From the NCBI GenBank assembly GCA_965223775.1, contig OZ245021.1:2480001-2544000 (forward strand): DNA of 64,000 nucleotides. The letters are read 5' to 3'. Numbering within the stretch: position 1 is the stretch's first letter; each line of letters starts with the position of its first letter. Below the pieces are notes generated by a model. That model ran no database searches and was not told where the DNA came from. It saw only the letters and a list, made by a program, of their open reading frames with translations. Source of the DNA: JAJDXW01 sp965223775. GTDB taxonomy: Bacteria; Pseudomonadota; Gammaproteobacteria; HK1. Of this stretch, positions 44,911-53,232 are shown piece by piece. The translations under genes and the position numbers were made by a program.

Positions 44911-45794
44911 GGCGCGGACTCGGCGCCCGCGGCCGCCGCACCTCGGCCGGACGCGAAATGCTCGTACCCGGCGGGAACCGGGCGCGGCAGGCCGCCCGGG
45001 TCGAGACAGCGAAGCCCCGGCTGGCGCTCGATGATCCCGATCCGGGCGATCGGGATTTCGAGCGGCGCCACGGCCAGGAGCCGCTCCCGATCCGGCGGGA
45101 CCGTGAATGCGAGCTCGTAGTCGTCGCCGCCCGCGAGCGCGAGATCCGTCGCCCGCACGCGCCCGCACGCGGCGAGCAGTTCGGCGGAAAGCGGCAGGTG
45201 GGCGGTATCGAGCGATGCGCCGACCCCACTCGCGCGGAGCACATGCCCGAGATCGGCGCAAAGTCCGTCCGACACGTCGATCGCGCTCGAGGCGATCCCT
45301 CGAAGCGCGATCCCCGCCGGCACCCGCGGCTCGGGGAGGTCGAGCCGGGCAGAGAGGGTCGCGACCCCCTCGAGCGCCGCCGCCGCGTCCCCGAGGGTTC
45401 CGGTGACGTAGACCCCGTCGCCGGGCCGGGCGCCCGCGCGGCGAAGCGGCGGGCGGGAGTCCGGAAACGTCCCCGCGACCTCGACCGCCGCGAGCAGGGG
45501 TCCCCGCCGCAGCGGGCGGCGGTCCACCCGCACGCCGAAGCGCCCGGCCAGTTCCTCGATCCCGGCCGCAAGCTCGTCCTCCCACGCCTCGGGGGGATCG
45601 GGATGGGCGACGTGGGCGAGGGCACGCCGGGGGCGGGCGCCCATGGCGGCGAGGTCGCTCAGGTTGACCGCGAGTGCCTTGTGTCCGATAGTACGGGGCG
45701 AGGCGTCCGCCCGGAAGTGAACCCCGGCAACGAGGGTGTCGAGTGTGATCGCGACTGCGCCGGGGTCCTCGGGTCGCCAGGTCCGGGACGTCAT
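44907..45794 (-). CDS. thiL: Thiamine-monophosphate kinase, N-terminally short and missing two motifs
   Basis: 295-residue ThiL homologue. Present: AITLDTLVAGVHF, GHKALAVNLSDLAAMGA, VYVTGTLGDAA, SAIDVSDGLCADLGH and LAGGDDYELAFTV. Missing: the GEFxLI and GIGDD segment normally preceding residue 1 here (the upstream in-frame codons read VDPSRVELAPAS, with a stop 16 codons before the ATG and no such motif), and GGDTTRG, replaced in register by DRRPLRRG. ThiL makes thiamine diphosphate from the monophosphate using ATP, and the lost Asp residues bind Mg-ATP. Activity alone is doubtful; see the small partner at 43955. Confidence 0.85.
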   Translation of the reverse strand: MTSRTWRPEDPGAVAITLDTLVAGVHFRADASPRTIGHKALAVNLSDLAAMGARPRRALAHVAHPDPPEAWEDELAAGIEELAGRFGVRVDRRPLRRGPLLAAVEVAGTFPDSRPPLRRAGARPGDGVYVTGTLGDAAAALEGVATLSARLDLPEPRVPAGIALRGIASSAIDVSDGLCADLGHVLRASGVGASLDTAHLPLSAELLAACGRVRATDLALAGGDDYELAFTVPPDRERLLAVAPLEIPIARIGIIERQPGLRCLDPGGLPRPVPAGYEHFASGRGAAAAGAESAP

Positions 45795-45848
45795 GGACGC
45801 CGGCGCAAGCTCGACCCGCGACGGGTCGACCCGAGCCTGTCACCGGCC

Positions 45849-46016
45849 ATGATCGACTTCGTATTTCTTGCCATCACCGGGTTCATCGCCTACCACGGTA
45901 TCACGTACCGCAACGAGGACGGCAAGCAGGATTTCGTGCGTATGCTCTTCGGAGCGATCGCGGCGCTGTTCTTCCTGCGGGTGCTGTTCGTGGACGTGCT
46001 CGGGGTCTGGGGCTGA
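45849..46016 (+). CDS. Small membrane protein, 55 residues
   Basis: ATG 45849 opens a 55-residue frame with two hydrophobic helices (MIDFVFLAITGFIAYHGI and MLFGAIAALFFLRVLFVDVL) around a charged loop (YRNEDGKQDF). Divergent from thiL. The sensible helix-loop-helix pattern supports coding. Family not recognised. Confidence 0.5.
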   Translation: MIDFVFLAITGFIAYHGITYRNEDGKQDFVRMLFGAIAALFFLRVLFVDVLGVWG

Positions 46017-46131
46017 GCCGGCTTCTCGCGACCCCGGGTTCGGGCCCGCCGGCCGTTTCGGCGCCGTTCCGGCCGACTGAACCGGCCGCGGTGGTCGAGC
46101 GTGCTCCGCTCCGGCCGGGCGGTGGTCCCGG

Positions 46132-46710
46132 CTACTGCTTGTAGCTTCGCTGCTCGGCGTCCTTTTGCGGCCAGCGCAGCCGCCTCTCCTCGGGGGGCTT
46201 CGAGAGCTGCTCGGCGAGGTAGCGCGCCCGTTCGGCGATCGTCGGAGGCTTCTCGGGCTGAAGCCGGAAGAAGCGGGTGAGCCAGTTCGGGCCCTCGGCA
46301 AGCTCGGGTTCGAGCTCCAGGGCCTTGCGATACGCGGCCAGCGCCTCTTCGTGAAGCCCCATCCGGTCCAGGAGGATCCCCCGGTTCGCATGGTTGGCCC
46401 CGAGTTCGGGCTCGGTCGCGACCAGCGCGTCGTAGGCGGCGAGCGAGTCCTTGAGCCTCCCGAGCTGAAGCAGGCTCCGCGCCCGGCCGCGCCGGGCCGC
46501 CGCATGCCCCGGCGCCGCGGCGAGCGCTTCGTCGTACTTGGCCAGGGCGCGCTCGTAGTGCTCGTCGGAAAAGAGGGTTTCGCCGTCGAGATAAGCGGTG
46601 TCGCCCGGCGCCCGGCCGAGGATGAAGGAATCCAGGATGCTCCATCCAACCCATCCGACGGTGAGCACGAGCGCGACCACCCAGAGAATCCGGTACGTCC
46701 TGTCGTTCAT
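46132..46710 (-). CDS. Membrane-anchored TPR protein
   Basis: 192 residues: an N-terminal transmembrane helix (ILWVVALVLTVGWVGWSIL) followed by about three tetratricopeptide repeats (YERALAKYDEALAAAPGHAA, LKDSLAAYDALVATEPELGA, HEEALAAYRKALELEPELAE) and a basic tail. Probably a periplasmic scaffold, like TPR proteins of envelope or cytochrome biogenesis. No partner can be named from the neighbours. Confidence 0.75.
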   Translation of the reverse strand: MNDRTYRILWVVALVLTVGWVGWSILDSFILGRAPGDTAYLDGETLFSDEHYERALAKYDEALAAAPGHAAARRGRARSLLQLGRLKDSLAAYDALVATEPELGANHANRGILLDRMGLHEEALAAYRKALELEPELAEGPNWLTRFFRLQPEKPPTIAERARYLAEQLSKPPEERRLRWPQKDAEQRSYKQ

Positions 46711-46768
46711 TGGCGTGGGCCGTCTGCGAACGCGCGGGTCCCCGAAGTCGCAAGCACGACGGCTCGGA

Positions 46769-46993
46769 TCAGCCGGGCCGGCCGAGGGTCGCGAGGTTGA
46801 ACAGCAACGAGAACCCGATCACGACGAAGAACGCGATGAACCGCGCCCGGCGCCGCTGGCCGTCCACCTCGGCGGGGTCGAGCTTGCGCGCGAGCTTGCG
46901 TTCCGTCCGCCGCACGCTGAGGACCCACACCATCCGGCTGGCCGGGAAGTAGAGGAGGGCGGCGAGGACCAGGAAAGAAAGGGCGAAGAACAT
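46769..46993 (-). CDS. Small two-helix membrane protein next to symporter
   Basis: 74 residues from ATG 46993: helix FFALSFLVLAALLYFPAS, a basic-acidic loop (RRTERKLARKLDPAEVDGQR) and helix FIAFFVVIGFSLLFNLATLG. It follows the sodium:solute symporter gene on the same strand (120 nt), so an accessory-subunit role is possible. It does not look like the known DUF4212 small subunit. Family not recognised. Confidence 0.6.
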   Translation of the reverse strand: MFFALSFLVLAALLYFPASRMVWVLSVRRTERKLARKLDPAEVDGQRRRARFIAFFVVIGFSLLFNLATLGRPG

Positions 46994-47113
46994 GGATGTC
47001 CGGCCGGGAGGCAAGGGGGCGGCGGGAGAGTCCTCCCGCCGCCCGGTGGTCGATGCCCGCGAGCCCGCCCCGGGAATGGTTCGGCGGGCTCGCGGATCCG
47101 CGGGCGGGTGCGC

Positions 47114-49075
47114 TCAGATGAGCTCGCGCCCCGCCGCCTCCTCGTCGCCGATGTCCTCGTACAGGGCCTCGATCTCCTGCGCGGGAACCTTGGACAGCTC
47201 CATCTTGTAGGCGAGGAACCACATCATGAACACGCCGAGGATCCACCACAGGATCTGCCAGGCCCAGATCGACGGCATGCCGAACGTCCACGATTCGTAG
47301 CTGTTCGGGTCGCCGAAGATCGTGTTGCCGATGACCGCACCCGGTCCGATCCCGAAGAAGAACCAGACCAGGGTGATGATCCACGCCACCGGCACGAGGC
47401 TCTTCTTGTCTGCCGGAAGCGACGCGTGCTGGCGCAGGAAGTCGTGGAACTTCATCTTGTGGGTCCGCGCAACTTCGTCCTGGGTGAACGCCGAGACGAT
47501 GATCGCGATCCCGAGATTGAAGATGATGCCCCAGCCGGCCGAGTGAATGGTCCATGGCCAGCGGCCCCACGCCTCGATGCCGAACCACGTCTGACCGATG
47601 GACTCGGTCAGGGTCACCGCGATGAGCCCGGCAATGAGCCCGAGGGTCACTCCGGCGCTCGTGAGCCATGGCCACCAGCAGACCGCGATGAGGGCGGGCC
47701 ACATCTGGAAGCCGTAGGCCACCGCGAGGCCGCCGAGCAGGACGAGGGCGTCCTGGGAGGTAGTGGCGACGATGAGGGCGGCCACCACGATGATGGCGAC
47801 CCCGATCCGGCCCCAGATCTTCTGGTGGGCGTGGCTCACGTCCGGCACGAAGAAGTGCTTGAGGAGATCGCGGGTGAGCATGGCGCCCGCCGTCGACATG
47901 TAGGCCGCGCCGGTCGACTGCATCGCCGCGAGCGCACAGACCGCGAGGAGTCCCACCAGCCAGGGCGCGGCGTCCGCCATCAGGTTGATGAGCTGCGGTA
48001 CCAGCATGCCCTGCTTCCCTGCCGACTGCATCAGGTCCTGACCGCCGAGCCCCGCTCCGAGCACGTTGTTGACGAGGTCGGGATTCGCCTCGTTGAACGC
48101 GAGGTCGGCCCCGAGCATGTGCCCGGCAAATCCCTGGAACGCGGTGAAGACGAACAGGATGAGGCCGATGCCGAAGCTCGACGCCCACACCTGTTGCGGC
48201 GCGAAGGGGCGTGGGTCGCGATTGGAGAACGCCCACATGCTGAACGCCGGCGAGGACTGGATGCCCATGAGCGCGAACATGTAGGACAGGATCATGATTC
48301 CGGTCCAGGCCCCGCCGACCGCGGACGGCCCGGCCGAGACGAACTGGATGACCCCCGGGATCGCGATGTAGTGGCTGTAGCCTTCCTCGGTTCGCTTCGG
48401 GTCGAGGTTCGCGAGCTCGGCGATGCCCCGGTTGAGCGATTCGTAGCCTCCCGCGTAGGAGATGGCGATGATCCCGATCGAGACGATCCCGAGTGCGAGC
48501 AGGACGCACTGGAGGGTGTCCACGTAGGCGACCGCCCGCAGTCCTCCCGACGCCACGTAGATGAACACGATGGCCGAGAGAAGCCACATGCCCACGTCGA
48601 CGCTCAGCGCTCCGTCCGTCAGCACGTTGAACAGGAACCCGGACGCCCGGAGCTGCACCCCGAGGTACGGGACCGAGAACACGAGGGCCACGATCACCAC
48701 CAGCACCCGGATCACGTCCTGGCGGAAGTAGGAGGACAGCATCTCGCCCGGGGTCACGAACCCGAAGCGCTTGCCGAGCATCCACTGCCGCTTGAGGAAG
48801 AGGACTCCGGTGAACGGGATCGTGATCGCGTAGAACGAAGCGTACGCGTACTGGAACCCGTCCCGGTAGAGGAGTCCCGGATGACCCATGAAGGTCCATC
48901 CGGAGAAGGAGGTTGCGGTGGCCGCGAGCACGAACACCCAGATGGAGATGTTGCGCCCCGCGATGAAGTAGTCGCTCGCCGTCCGGGCCGACATTGCACC
49001 TCTTACGCCCCAGTAGATGCAATACGCCCAGTACAGGAGCACGAAGATGGCTAACCAGACGATCTTCGCGTCCAT
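47114..49075 (-). CDS. Sodium:solute symporter family protein
   Basis: 653-residue SSF (PutP/PanF-like) transporter with about 13 helices. Early sequence SARTASDYFIAGRNISIWV and ATATSFSGWTFMGHPGLLY is the SSF core with the sodium-site Ser/Thr residues, and GGLRAVAYVDTLQCVLLALG is the family signature. Longer than PutP (about 500) through extended loops and a C-terminal cytosolic tail of about 40 residues. No sensor kinase domain. Substrate unknown. ATG 49075; upstream DNA is AT-rich and presumably holds the promoter. Confidence 0.9.
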   Translation of the reverse strand: MDAKIVWLAIFVLLYWAYCIYWGVRGAMSARTASDYFIAGRNISIWVFVLAATATSFSGWTFMGHPGLLYRDGFQYAYASFYAITIPFTGVLFLKRQWMLGKRFGFVTPGEMLSSYFRQDVIRVLVVIVALVFSVPYLGVQLRASGFLFNVLTDGALSVDVGMWLLSAIVFIYVASGGLRAVAYVDTLQCVLLALGIVSIGIIAISYAGGYESLNRGIAELANLDPKRTEEGYSHYIAIPGVIQFVSAGPSAVGGAWTGIMILSYMFALMGIQSSPAFSMWAFSNRDPRPFAPQQVWASSFGIGLILFVFTAFQGFAGHMLGADLAFNEANPDLVNNVLGAGLGGQDLMQSAGKQGMLVPQLINLMADAAPWLVGLLAVCALAAMQSTGAAYMSTAGAMLTRDLLKHFFVPDVSHAHQKIWGRIGVAIIVVAALIVATTSQDALVLLGGLAVAYGFQMWPALIAVCWWPWLTSAGVTLGLIAGLIAVTLTESIGQTWFGIEAWGRWPWTIHSAGWGIIFNLGIAIIVSAFTQDEVARTHKMKFHDFLRQHASLPADKKSLVPVAWIITLVWFFFGIGPGAVIGNTIFGDPNSYESWTFGMPSIWAWQILWWILGVFMMWFLAYKMELSKVPAQEIEALYEDIGDEEAAGRELI

Positions 49076-49506
49076 GAGTGGCCTCCCGTTCGGTTGATGT
49101 CGGGTGCCGGGACGCGATGTCCGCCCCGGATTTCAACCCCGGCGGGGGTTTGTCAGTTACAAGCAAGAAGCGGGCCAGAAAGACGGCATCGCACTCGGAC
49201 ATGAGACTGCTGATAAAACAACAGGTTATTTATATCTTGGGTCGCCACCGAAAAATATGTCCAATACTGGTTGGTTGAAATTTACTTTACGTAACAAACT
49301 TGTGAATTTTAGTAACAGATCAAGAAATCGAGGCAAATTCCGACGCCCGGCGGGAAGAAGGCGCGGGGTGGACGAGCGAAATTCCTGCCGTAGTCGAGGC
49401 ACAATGCCGATGCGCGGAAGCCTCGGTCCGTGGCAGTATTTCGTTCGCCATCGGAGTTCGGTGGCGCGGAGCAAATCCGCAGACAATTCCACAAGGAGAA
49501 ATGGAC
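49076..49506. other. AT-rich divergent intergenic region
   Basis: 430 bases with no supported gene. Positions about 49195-49325 are strikingly AT-rich for this genome (runs such as AAAACAACAGGTTATTTATA). It should contain promoters for the symporter (minus) and the glycine-zipper peptide (plus), and marks the left edge of an accessory segment of likely foreign origin. Confidence 0.45.
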
Positions 49507-49782
49507 ATGTGTGGAGACGGTGGAGGAGACGGCGGCGGTGGTGCGTGCGAGGCCGCCTTTGAATCGCTTGGAAGCAGCTTCGGGGCTTCGACCGGCGCCG
49601 GAAGCGGCGTTCCGGGCGGTTCGTTGATGGGAGCCGCGCTCGGCGGGGCGGCGGGATCGATAATCGGGGACGTCGTGTGCCCAGCCATAGACGCTCTCGG
49701 CAACGCGCTCGACAATCTCAGCAATTCGTCGAACACGCATCATGACGCCACGCTGCCTGAGCCCCCGGATTGCCCGTACTGA
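49507..49782 (+). CDS. Small glycine-zipper peptide, bacteriocin-like
   Basis: 91 residues from ATG 49507. AAGGAG sits 8 nt upstream, better spaced than for the ATG at 49501. The start MCGDGGGDGGGG is followed by a Gly/Ser region and a glycine-zipper stretch GSLMGAALGGAAGSIIGDVV that could insert in membranes, then an Asn/Ser/His/Pro tail with a Cys near the end. Four cysteines in all. No Sec signal peptide; a double-glycine-type leader is conceivable. Followed by two small membrane proteins in the position of immunity genes. Function inferred only from form and context. Confidence 0.5.
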   Translation: MCGDGGGDGGGGACEAAFESLGSSFGASTGAGSGVPGGSLMGAALGGAAGSIIGDVVCPAIDALGNALDNLSNSSNTHHDATLPEPPDCPY

Positions 49783-49938
49783 CAAGAGGTTCGGCGTTCG
49801 GACTCGACATCGAGGAGTGAATCATCGAATGGGCGGCCGGGGTCTCCCGGCCGCGCAGGATGTCTCCGTTCCGGCGTCGCATCGGCTCCGGCCGGATGTT
49901 CAATTGACGGGAACTCACGCTGACCGAGGGAGAGACAA

Positions 49939-50145
49939 ATGAATCACGGCCGATGGTTCCGCCCCGCGACGTTTCGCACCGCCTTCCTGGTCGGGGTGAT
50001 CGTCTTCGTTGCGATGTTGCTCTTTCGGCGGTTGGTGGTGCCGCTGTTGCCGGCGCTTGGTGAGTTTCCCGCTCGAGTCGCCGTCGTCGCGTTGATAGCG
50101 GGGCTCGCCGCGTGGCTGGTAGGCCGAGGGAAGAAATCCTCGTGA
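49939..50145 (+). CDS. Small two-helix membrane protein, paralogue 1
   Basis: 68 residues with ribosome-binding site GAGGGAGAG. Two helices (TAFLVGVIVFVAMLLF and AVVALIAGLAAWLVG) separated by RRLVVPLLPALGEFPARV, ending in a basic tail GRGKKSS. It is clearly related to the next gene in the linker (RxLVxPxxP) and ending (W-x-V-x-R-G-x-x-S-S). Such pairs are typical of immunity or small-membrane regulator genes; role inferred. Confidence 0.6.
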   Translation: MNHGRWFRPATFRTAFLVGVIVFVAMLLFRRLVVPLLPALGEFPARVAVVALIAGLAAWLVGRGKKSS

Positions 50146-50239
50146 CCTCGGAATTTCGGGCCGGCAGGCGGCGAGTGCGCCGGGGCGCGGGCGGCGTCTT
50201 CGATGCTTCGATCGCCGGTCGCCTTGCAAGGTGTACAGC

Positions 50240-50443
50240 ATGAAGATCGCCAAGAGATTGTCCAGGAGAATGCTCTCACGCTATCTGTTGGTCGCGGCTG
50301 TCGTTTCCGTCGCGATGTTCTTCTACCGGCAACTTGTTCTTCCGGTTTTCCCTGACCTGGATTCCCGGCTTGTCGGGGCGCTGGTCGCCACCGCGATCGG
50401 CGGCGCGGCCTGGTGGATCGTGTCCCGCGGGCGGTCTTCCTGA
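50240..50443 (+). CDS. Small two-helix membrane protein, paralogue 2
   Basis: 67 residues from ATG 50240 (AAGGTG 6 nt upstream; the GTG at 50231 is less well supported). Helices YLLVAAVVSVAMFFY and LVGALVATAIGGAAWWIV flank RQLVLPVFPDLDSR; tail SRGRSS. Paralogue of the preceding gene. Its stop overlaps the next ATG (TGATG), coupling it to the beta-propeller gene. Confidence 0.6.
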   Translation: MKIAKRLSRRMLSRYLLVAAVVSVAMFFYRQLVLPVFPDLDSRLVGALVATAIGGAAWWIVSRGRSS

Positions 50444-51600
50444 TGAACCCGCTCCGCTTCCGGTTTCTCCAGCGCACGTTTCGGCGGACGCGGTGGCTGC
50501 TTCCGTTCGCCGGGTTCGTCGGGGTTGCGGCGGCGGCGCCCATTCCCGTCGCGGACCTCGTGCGGGGTTTCAGCCCCAGCTTTCAGTATGAGCTCTCGCC
50601 GGACGGGCGGTACGTTCTGAGGCGCGACCTGCGCTCATTGCGCCTGAAGATGTACCGCGTGGACGAGAGCGGGAAGGCAGGAGACCCGGTCGACCTCACC
50701 CGGCACCGGCTGCGGTTTACGGTCTGGGCGCGTGACGGGGGCCGGCTCCATGGAATCCGCTACCGGGGACGTACCCCGGTCGCCCTGGCCATCGACCCCG
50801 CGCGGCCGGAGGCGAGGGCTCGGGAGATTCACCTTCCCGGCATTGCCGCTCGGGTGATTCGCGCTTCGCGCCATCCGGCGAAGGACGACCGCCTGATCCT
50901 CTGGACGTTCGGCCGGGGCAAGGAGAGCGTGTTGCACTGCGAGCTGAACGGCATCGGATGCACAAGCGTTTCTCCTGCGACCGACGCAGCTTCCGGTTGG
51001 CGTTCCATCATCGACGAAGCGGGCCGGCCGGTCGCGAGACACCGCTTCACGGGCGCTGCGCGTGAGATCCAGGCGCGTCTCGGCGAGAAATGGGAAGCGG
51101 TGGGCGAGATGAAGATCGATCGGATCCTGGCCCCGCTCACGCCGATCGGTCCGGACGGTTGGGGAGTGGCGCTCTCGAATGTCACCCGGGACACCACCAG
51201 CCTGGTCCGCTGGAACACGCGGACGCTCGAGGAGCGCCTCGTCTTCTCCACGCCGGACGCGGACCTCCAACACGCGCCGCTCTCGGCGTCCGGCCAGCCG
51301 CTCGCGGCGATCTCGTTCCCCGGCTACCCGCGGACCACGGCCCTGCATCCGACCGTGGACCGGGTACTGGGGCTCGTGCGGGCCAGGCACCCGGGTCCGG
51401 CCCTGGTGAACGTCGTGGCGGCGGACTCGGCTCTGGAGCGTTTCGTGGTGGAGGTCTTCGACGAAGTCAGCGCCCGGGTCGCCTATCTCGTTGCCCTGCC
51501 GCGGGGCACCGTCGAGGAGTTCGACCGGAGTCCGGCCGGCCGCTTCCGGGAGGACTTCTCGCCGACGCGGGCGGTTCGTGTGGCGCCAACCTATATCTGA
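50443..51600 (+). CDS. S9-type beta-propeller protein without peptidase domain, possibly truncated
   Basis: 385 residues. A basic N-terminus and a hydrophobic segment (WLLPFAGFVGVAAAAPI) look like a signal or anchor. Propeller blades follow: FQYELSPDGRYVLRRDLRSL, FTVWARDGGRLHGIRY, LIIWT-like repeats, typical of the N-terminal half of prolyl oligopeptidase-like S9 proteins. The alpha/beta-hydrolase half with G-x-S-x-G is absent. The last codons coincide with the probable transposon end (TGTGGCGCC at 51579), so the gene may have been cut by the Tn7-like insertion and its end supplied by the transposon. Confidence 0.65.
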   Translation: MNPLRFRFLQRTFRRTRWLLPFAGFVGVAAAAPIPVADLVRGFSPSFQYELSPDGRYVLRRDLRSLRLKMYRVDESGKAGDPVDLTRHRLRFTVWARDGGRLHGIRYRGRTPVALAIDPARPEARAREIHLPGIAARVIRASRHPAKDDRLILWTFGRGKESVLHCELNGIGCTSVSPATDAASGWRSIIDEAGRPVARHRFTGAAREIQARLGEKWEAVGEMKIDRILAPLTPIGPDGWGVALSNVTRDTTSLVRWNTRTLEERLVFSTPDADLQHAPLSASGQPLAAISFPGYPRTTALHPTVDRVLGLVRARHPGPALVNVVAADSALERFVVEVFDEVSARVAYLVALPRGTVEEFDRSPAGRFREDFSPTRAVRVAPTYI

Positions 51601-51615
51601 GGCGCAATACACACG

Positions 51616-51717
51616 AATGCCGATAGGAATCGGCCCGATCTGACCCTTGCCACGGACCGAAAAGCACAACAATGCCGATAGAGTTGACCGAATACCCATC
51701 AATGCCGATAGAGTTGG
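51616..51717. repeat. Three TnsB-site-like repeats at transposon end
   Basis: AATGCCGATAG occurs at 51616, 51671 and 51701, all in the same orientation; the last two share CAATGCCGATAGAGTTG. Irregularly spaced direct repeats (55 and 30 bp) next to the tniQ end of the operon are the hallmark of TnsB-binding sites at a Tn7-like terminus. Confidence 0.75.
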
Positions 51718-51876
51718 TGACGGGCCCGTGCGGGTGCCGCAGGGAAGCCCCCGATCACCATCCGAAACCGGATGATGCTGCCTGGTGACCGCCGAGAAGA
51801 TTTCGAGTGAGGAGCGGAGGAAGGGGAGGATCCGGCCTGCGTGACAGGCCTCAGAGGACCCCGCTGGCTAACAGCG

Positions 51877-53232
51877 TCAGTCCGCGACCCCGCAGAGGCG
51901 CTTCTGGTCGCGCCAGATTTGACGAAGGCGAGGGAGGTGCATGCTGCCGGGCAATCCTGCCTGAGCGAATGTGAACCTTGCGATAGGGTGGTTGCCCGAG
52001 CGCACCAAATCGATGACGGCACGACGCACCGCCCGCTCTTCGTCGCGGTGTTTCGCATCGCGCTCCGACTTGACGCGCTCGTCATGAACCCGGACGAGCC
52101 GGGCAGCCTTGTCCGGGAAGTTGTGCCTGAGACCATCGGTTGAGACGCCGAGGGAACGGGCGAGCTCGGTGAGCGACCGTTGCCCGCCATCGGCAATCTC
52201 ACGGTCGACCTTCTCGCCGATCCGGGCCCAGAAGTCGGGCGAGTAGCTCACCTGACGGCGCGGACTGGACCACGTGAACTTGGGCCAGGGCTGAACCCGT
52301 TCACGAAGTGGAGCCCAGGGCTTTCGGAAAAGCGATCCGTAGGGGGCGAGCGCAACCTCCGCCGGGTCCGCGCCGAGGCGCATGGTGACCGTCAGAAAAT
52401 ACTCGAGCCTGGGGAGGTAGCCCTCGGTCGTGATCCGGTTGATGAGGGTATAGGAGAGCCCAAGATGCTGGGCGAGCTTCCGCGACTTGCCGTCTCCGAA
52501 CTCCTCGACCCCCTCGACCACGAGACGAACGAATCCGAAGTTGCTCGCCGAGTCGTTCATCCAGGACTGAACGGTGAGCATGCGGGCAACGGCGACGGCG
52601 TACCAATACTCCCAGCACTCGTCGGAGCCGAAAGCGGGCTCGACCTCGCCGGAGCGGAGCAAGGGGTCACCTTCGTGAAATAGAGCGCCGCAGTTCGTGC
52701 AGACACCCGCTGGCACCTTCTTGTTGACAACCGGCTGCGGCTTCCCGCAGCTCGGACAAGTGTCCGATAGCACCGTACGATGGACCGGGCAGCGCCGGAC
52801 CATCTTGACTCTCCAGATGAGCGGCTCCCAAGGGGTGATGCCGTGCTGGTTCCAGAACTCGAAGCATCTCGAACACCACCGCTTGCTGCCCGGATGAAGC
52901 GCGCCGGCATGGTGGACGTTGAGGAGCCGCGCCCACGGGAGCATGGTATGAAGAACAAGGCCTGACTGCCCCGTGAGCTCCTCGATTGCAGCGACGAAGG
53001 ATCGCGCCGACTCTCCCAGGGCGTCGAGAGAGGCGGCCCCCCGGTTGAGGTACCAACCGACGTTTCGCGTCGGAGGGCGTCGCATGAGGGGGAAGGCGAG
53101 ATGCTCGACGACATCGGTCGTGGGAAGGCTCCGGGCATGGGCGAGCCTGGTCACAAAGCTCGTCAGGCTCTCGGTGAGATAGGTGCCGTGCCCAAATGGG
53201 AAGCGCCCGTAGAGCGGGACTCGAGGCGTCAT
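51877..53232 (-). CDS. tniQ: TniQ/TnsD-family target-selection protein
   Basis: 451 residues. The TniQ N-terminal region (FPFGHGTYLTESLTSFVTRL) is followed by zinc-finger cysteines/histidines: WCSRCFEFWNQHG, RRCPVHRTVLSDTCPSCG, and VCTNCGALFHEGDPLL. A long C-terminal DNA-binding part follows with a helix-turn-helix-like RSLTELARSLGVSTDGLRHN, more like TnsD than minimal TniQ. Directs the transposase to a target site. ATG overlaps the tnsC stop (ATGA). Last gene of the transposition operon, next to the end repeats. Confidence 0.88.
   Translation of the reverse strand: MTPRVPLYGRFPFGHGTYLTESLTSFVTRLAHARSLPTTDVVEHLAFPLMRRPPTRNVGWYLNRGAASLDALGESARSFVAAIEELTGQSGLVLHTMLPWARLLNVHHAGALHPGSKRWCSRCFEFWNQHGITPWEPLIWRVKMVRRCPVHRTVLSDTCPSCGKPQPVVNKKVPAGVCTNCGALFHEGDPLLRSGEVEPAFGSDECWEYWYAVAVARMLTVQSWMNDSASNFGFVRLVVEGVEEFGDGKSRKLAQHLGLSYTLINRITTEGYLPRLEYFLTVTMRLGADPAEVALAPYGSLFRKPWAPLRERVQPWPKFTWSSPRRQVSYSPDFWARIGEKVDREIADGGQRSLTELARSLGVSTDGLRHNFPDKAARLVRVHDERVKSERDAKHRDEERAVRRAVIDLVRSGNHPIARFTFAQAGLPGSMHLPRLRQIWRDQKRLCGVAD

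Noticed and set aside
43955..45625. One 556-residue frame spanning both ThiL-like regions and pgpA
   Set aside because: Only the last 146 residues (from 44395) resemble a protein family. The earlier part is a shadow of thiL and pgpA in another frame, so it is not a ThiL fusion.
45795..45845. Frameshift hiding the missing N-terminus of thiL
   Set aside because: The upstream codons in all three minus frames were inspected; none contains GEFxLI or GIGDD before a stop, so a simple indel does not explain the loss.
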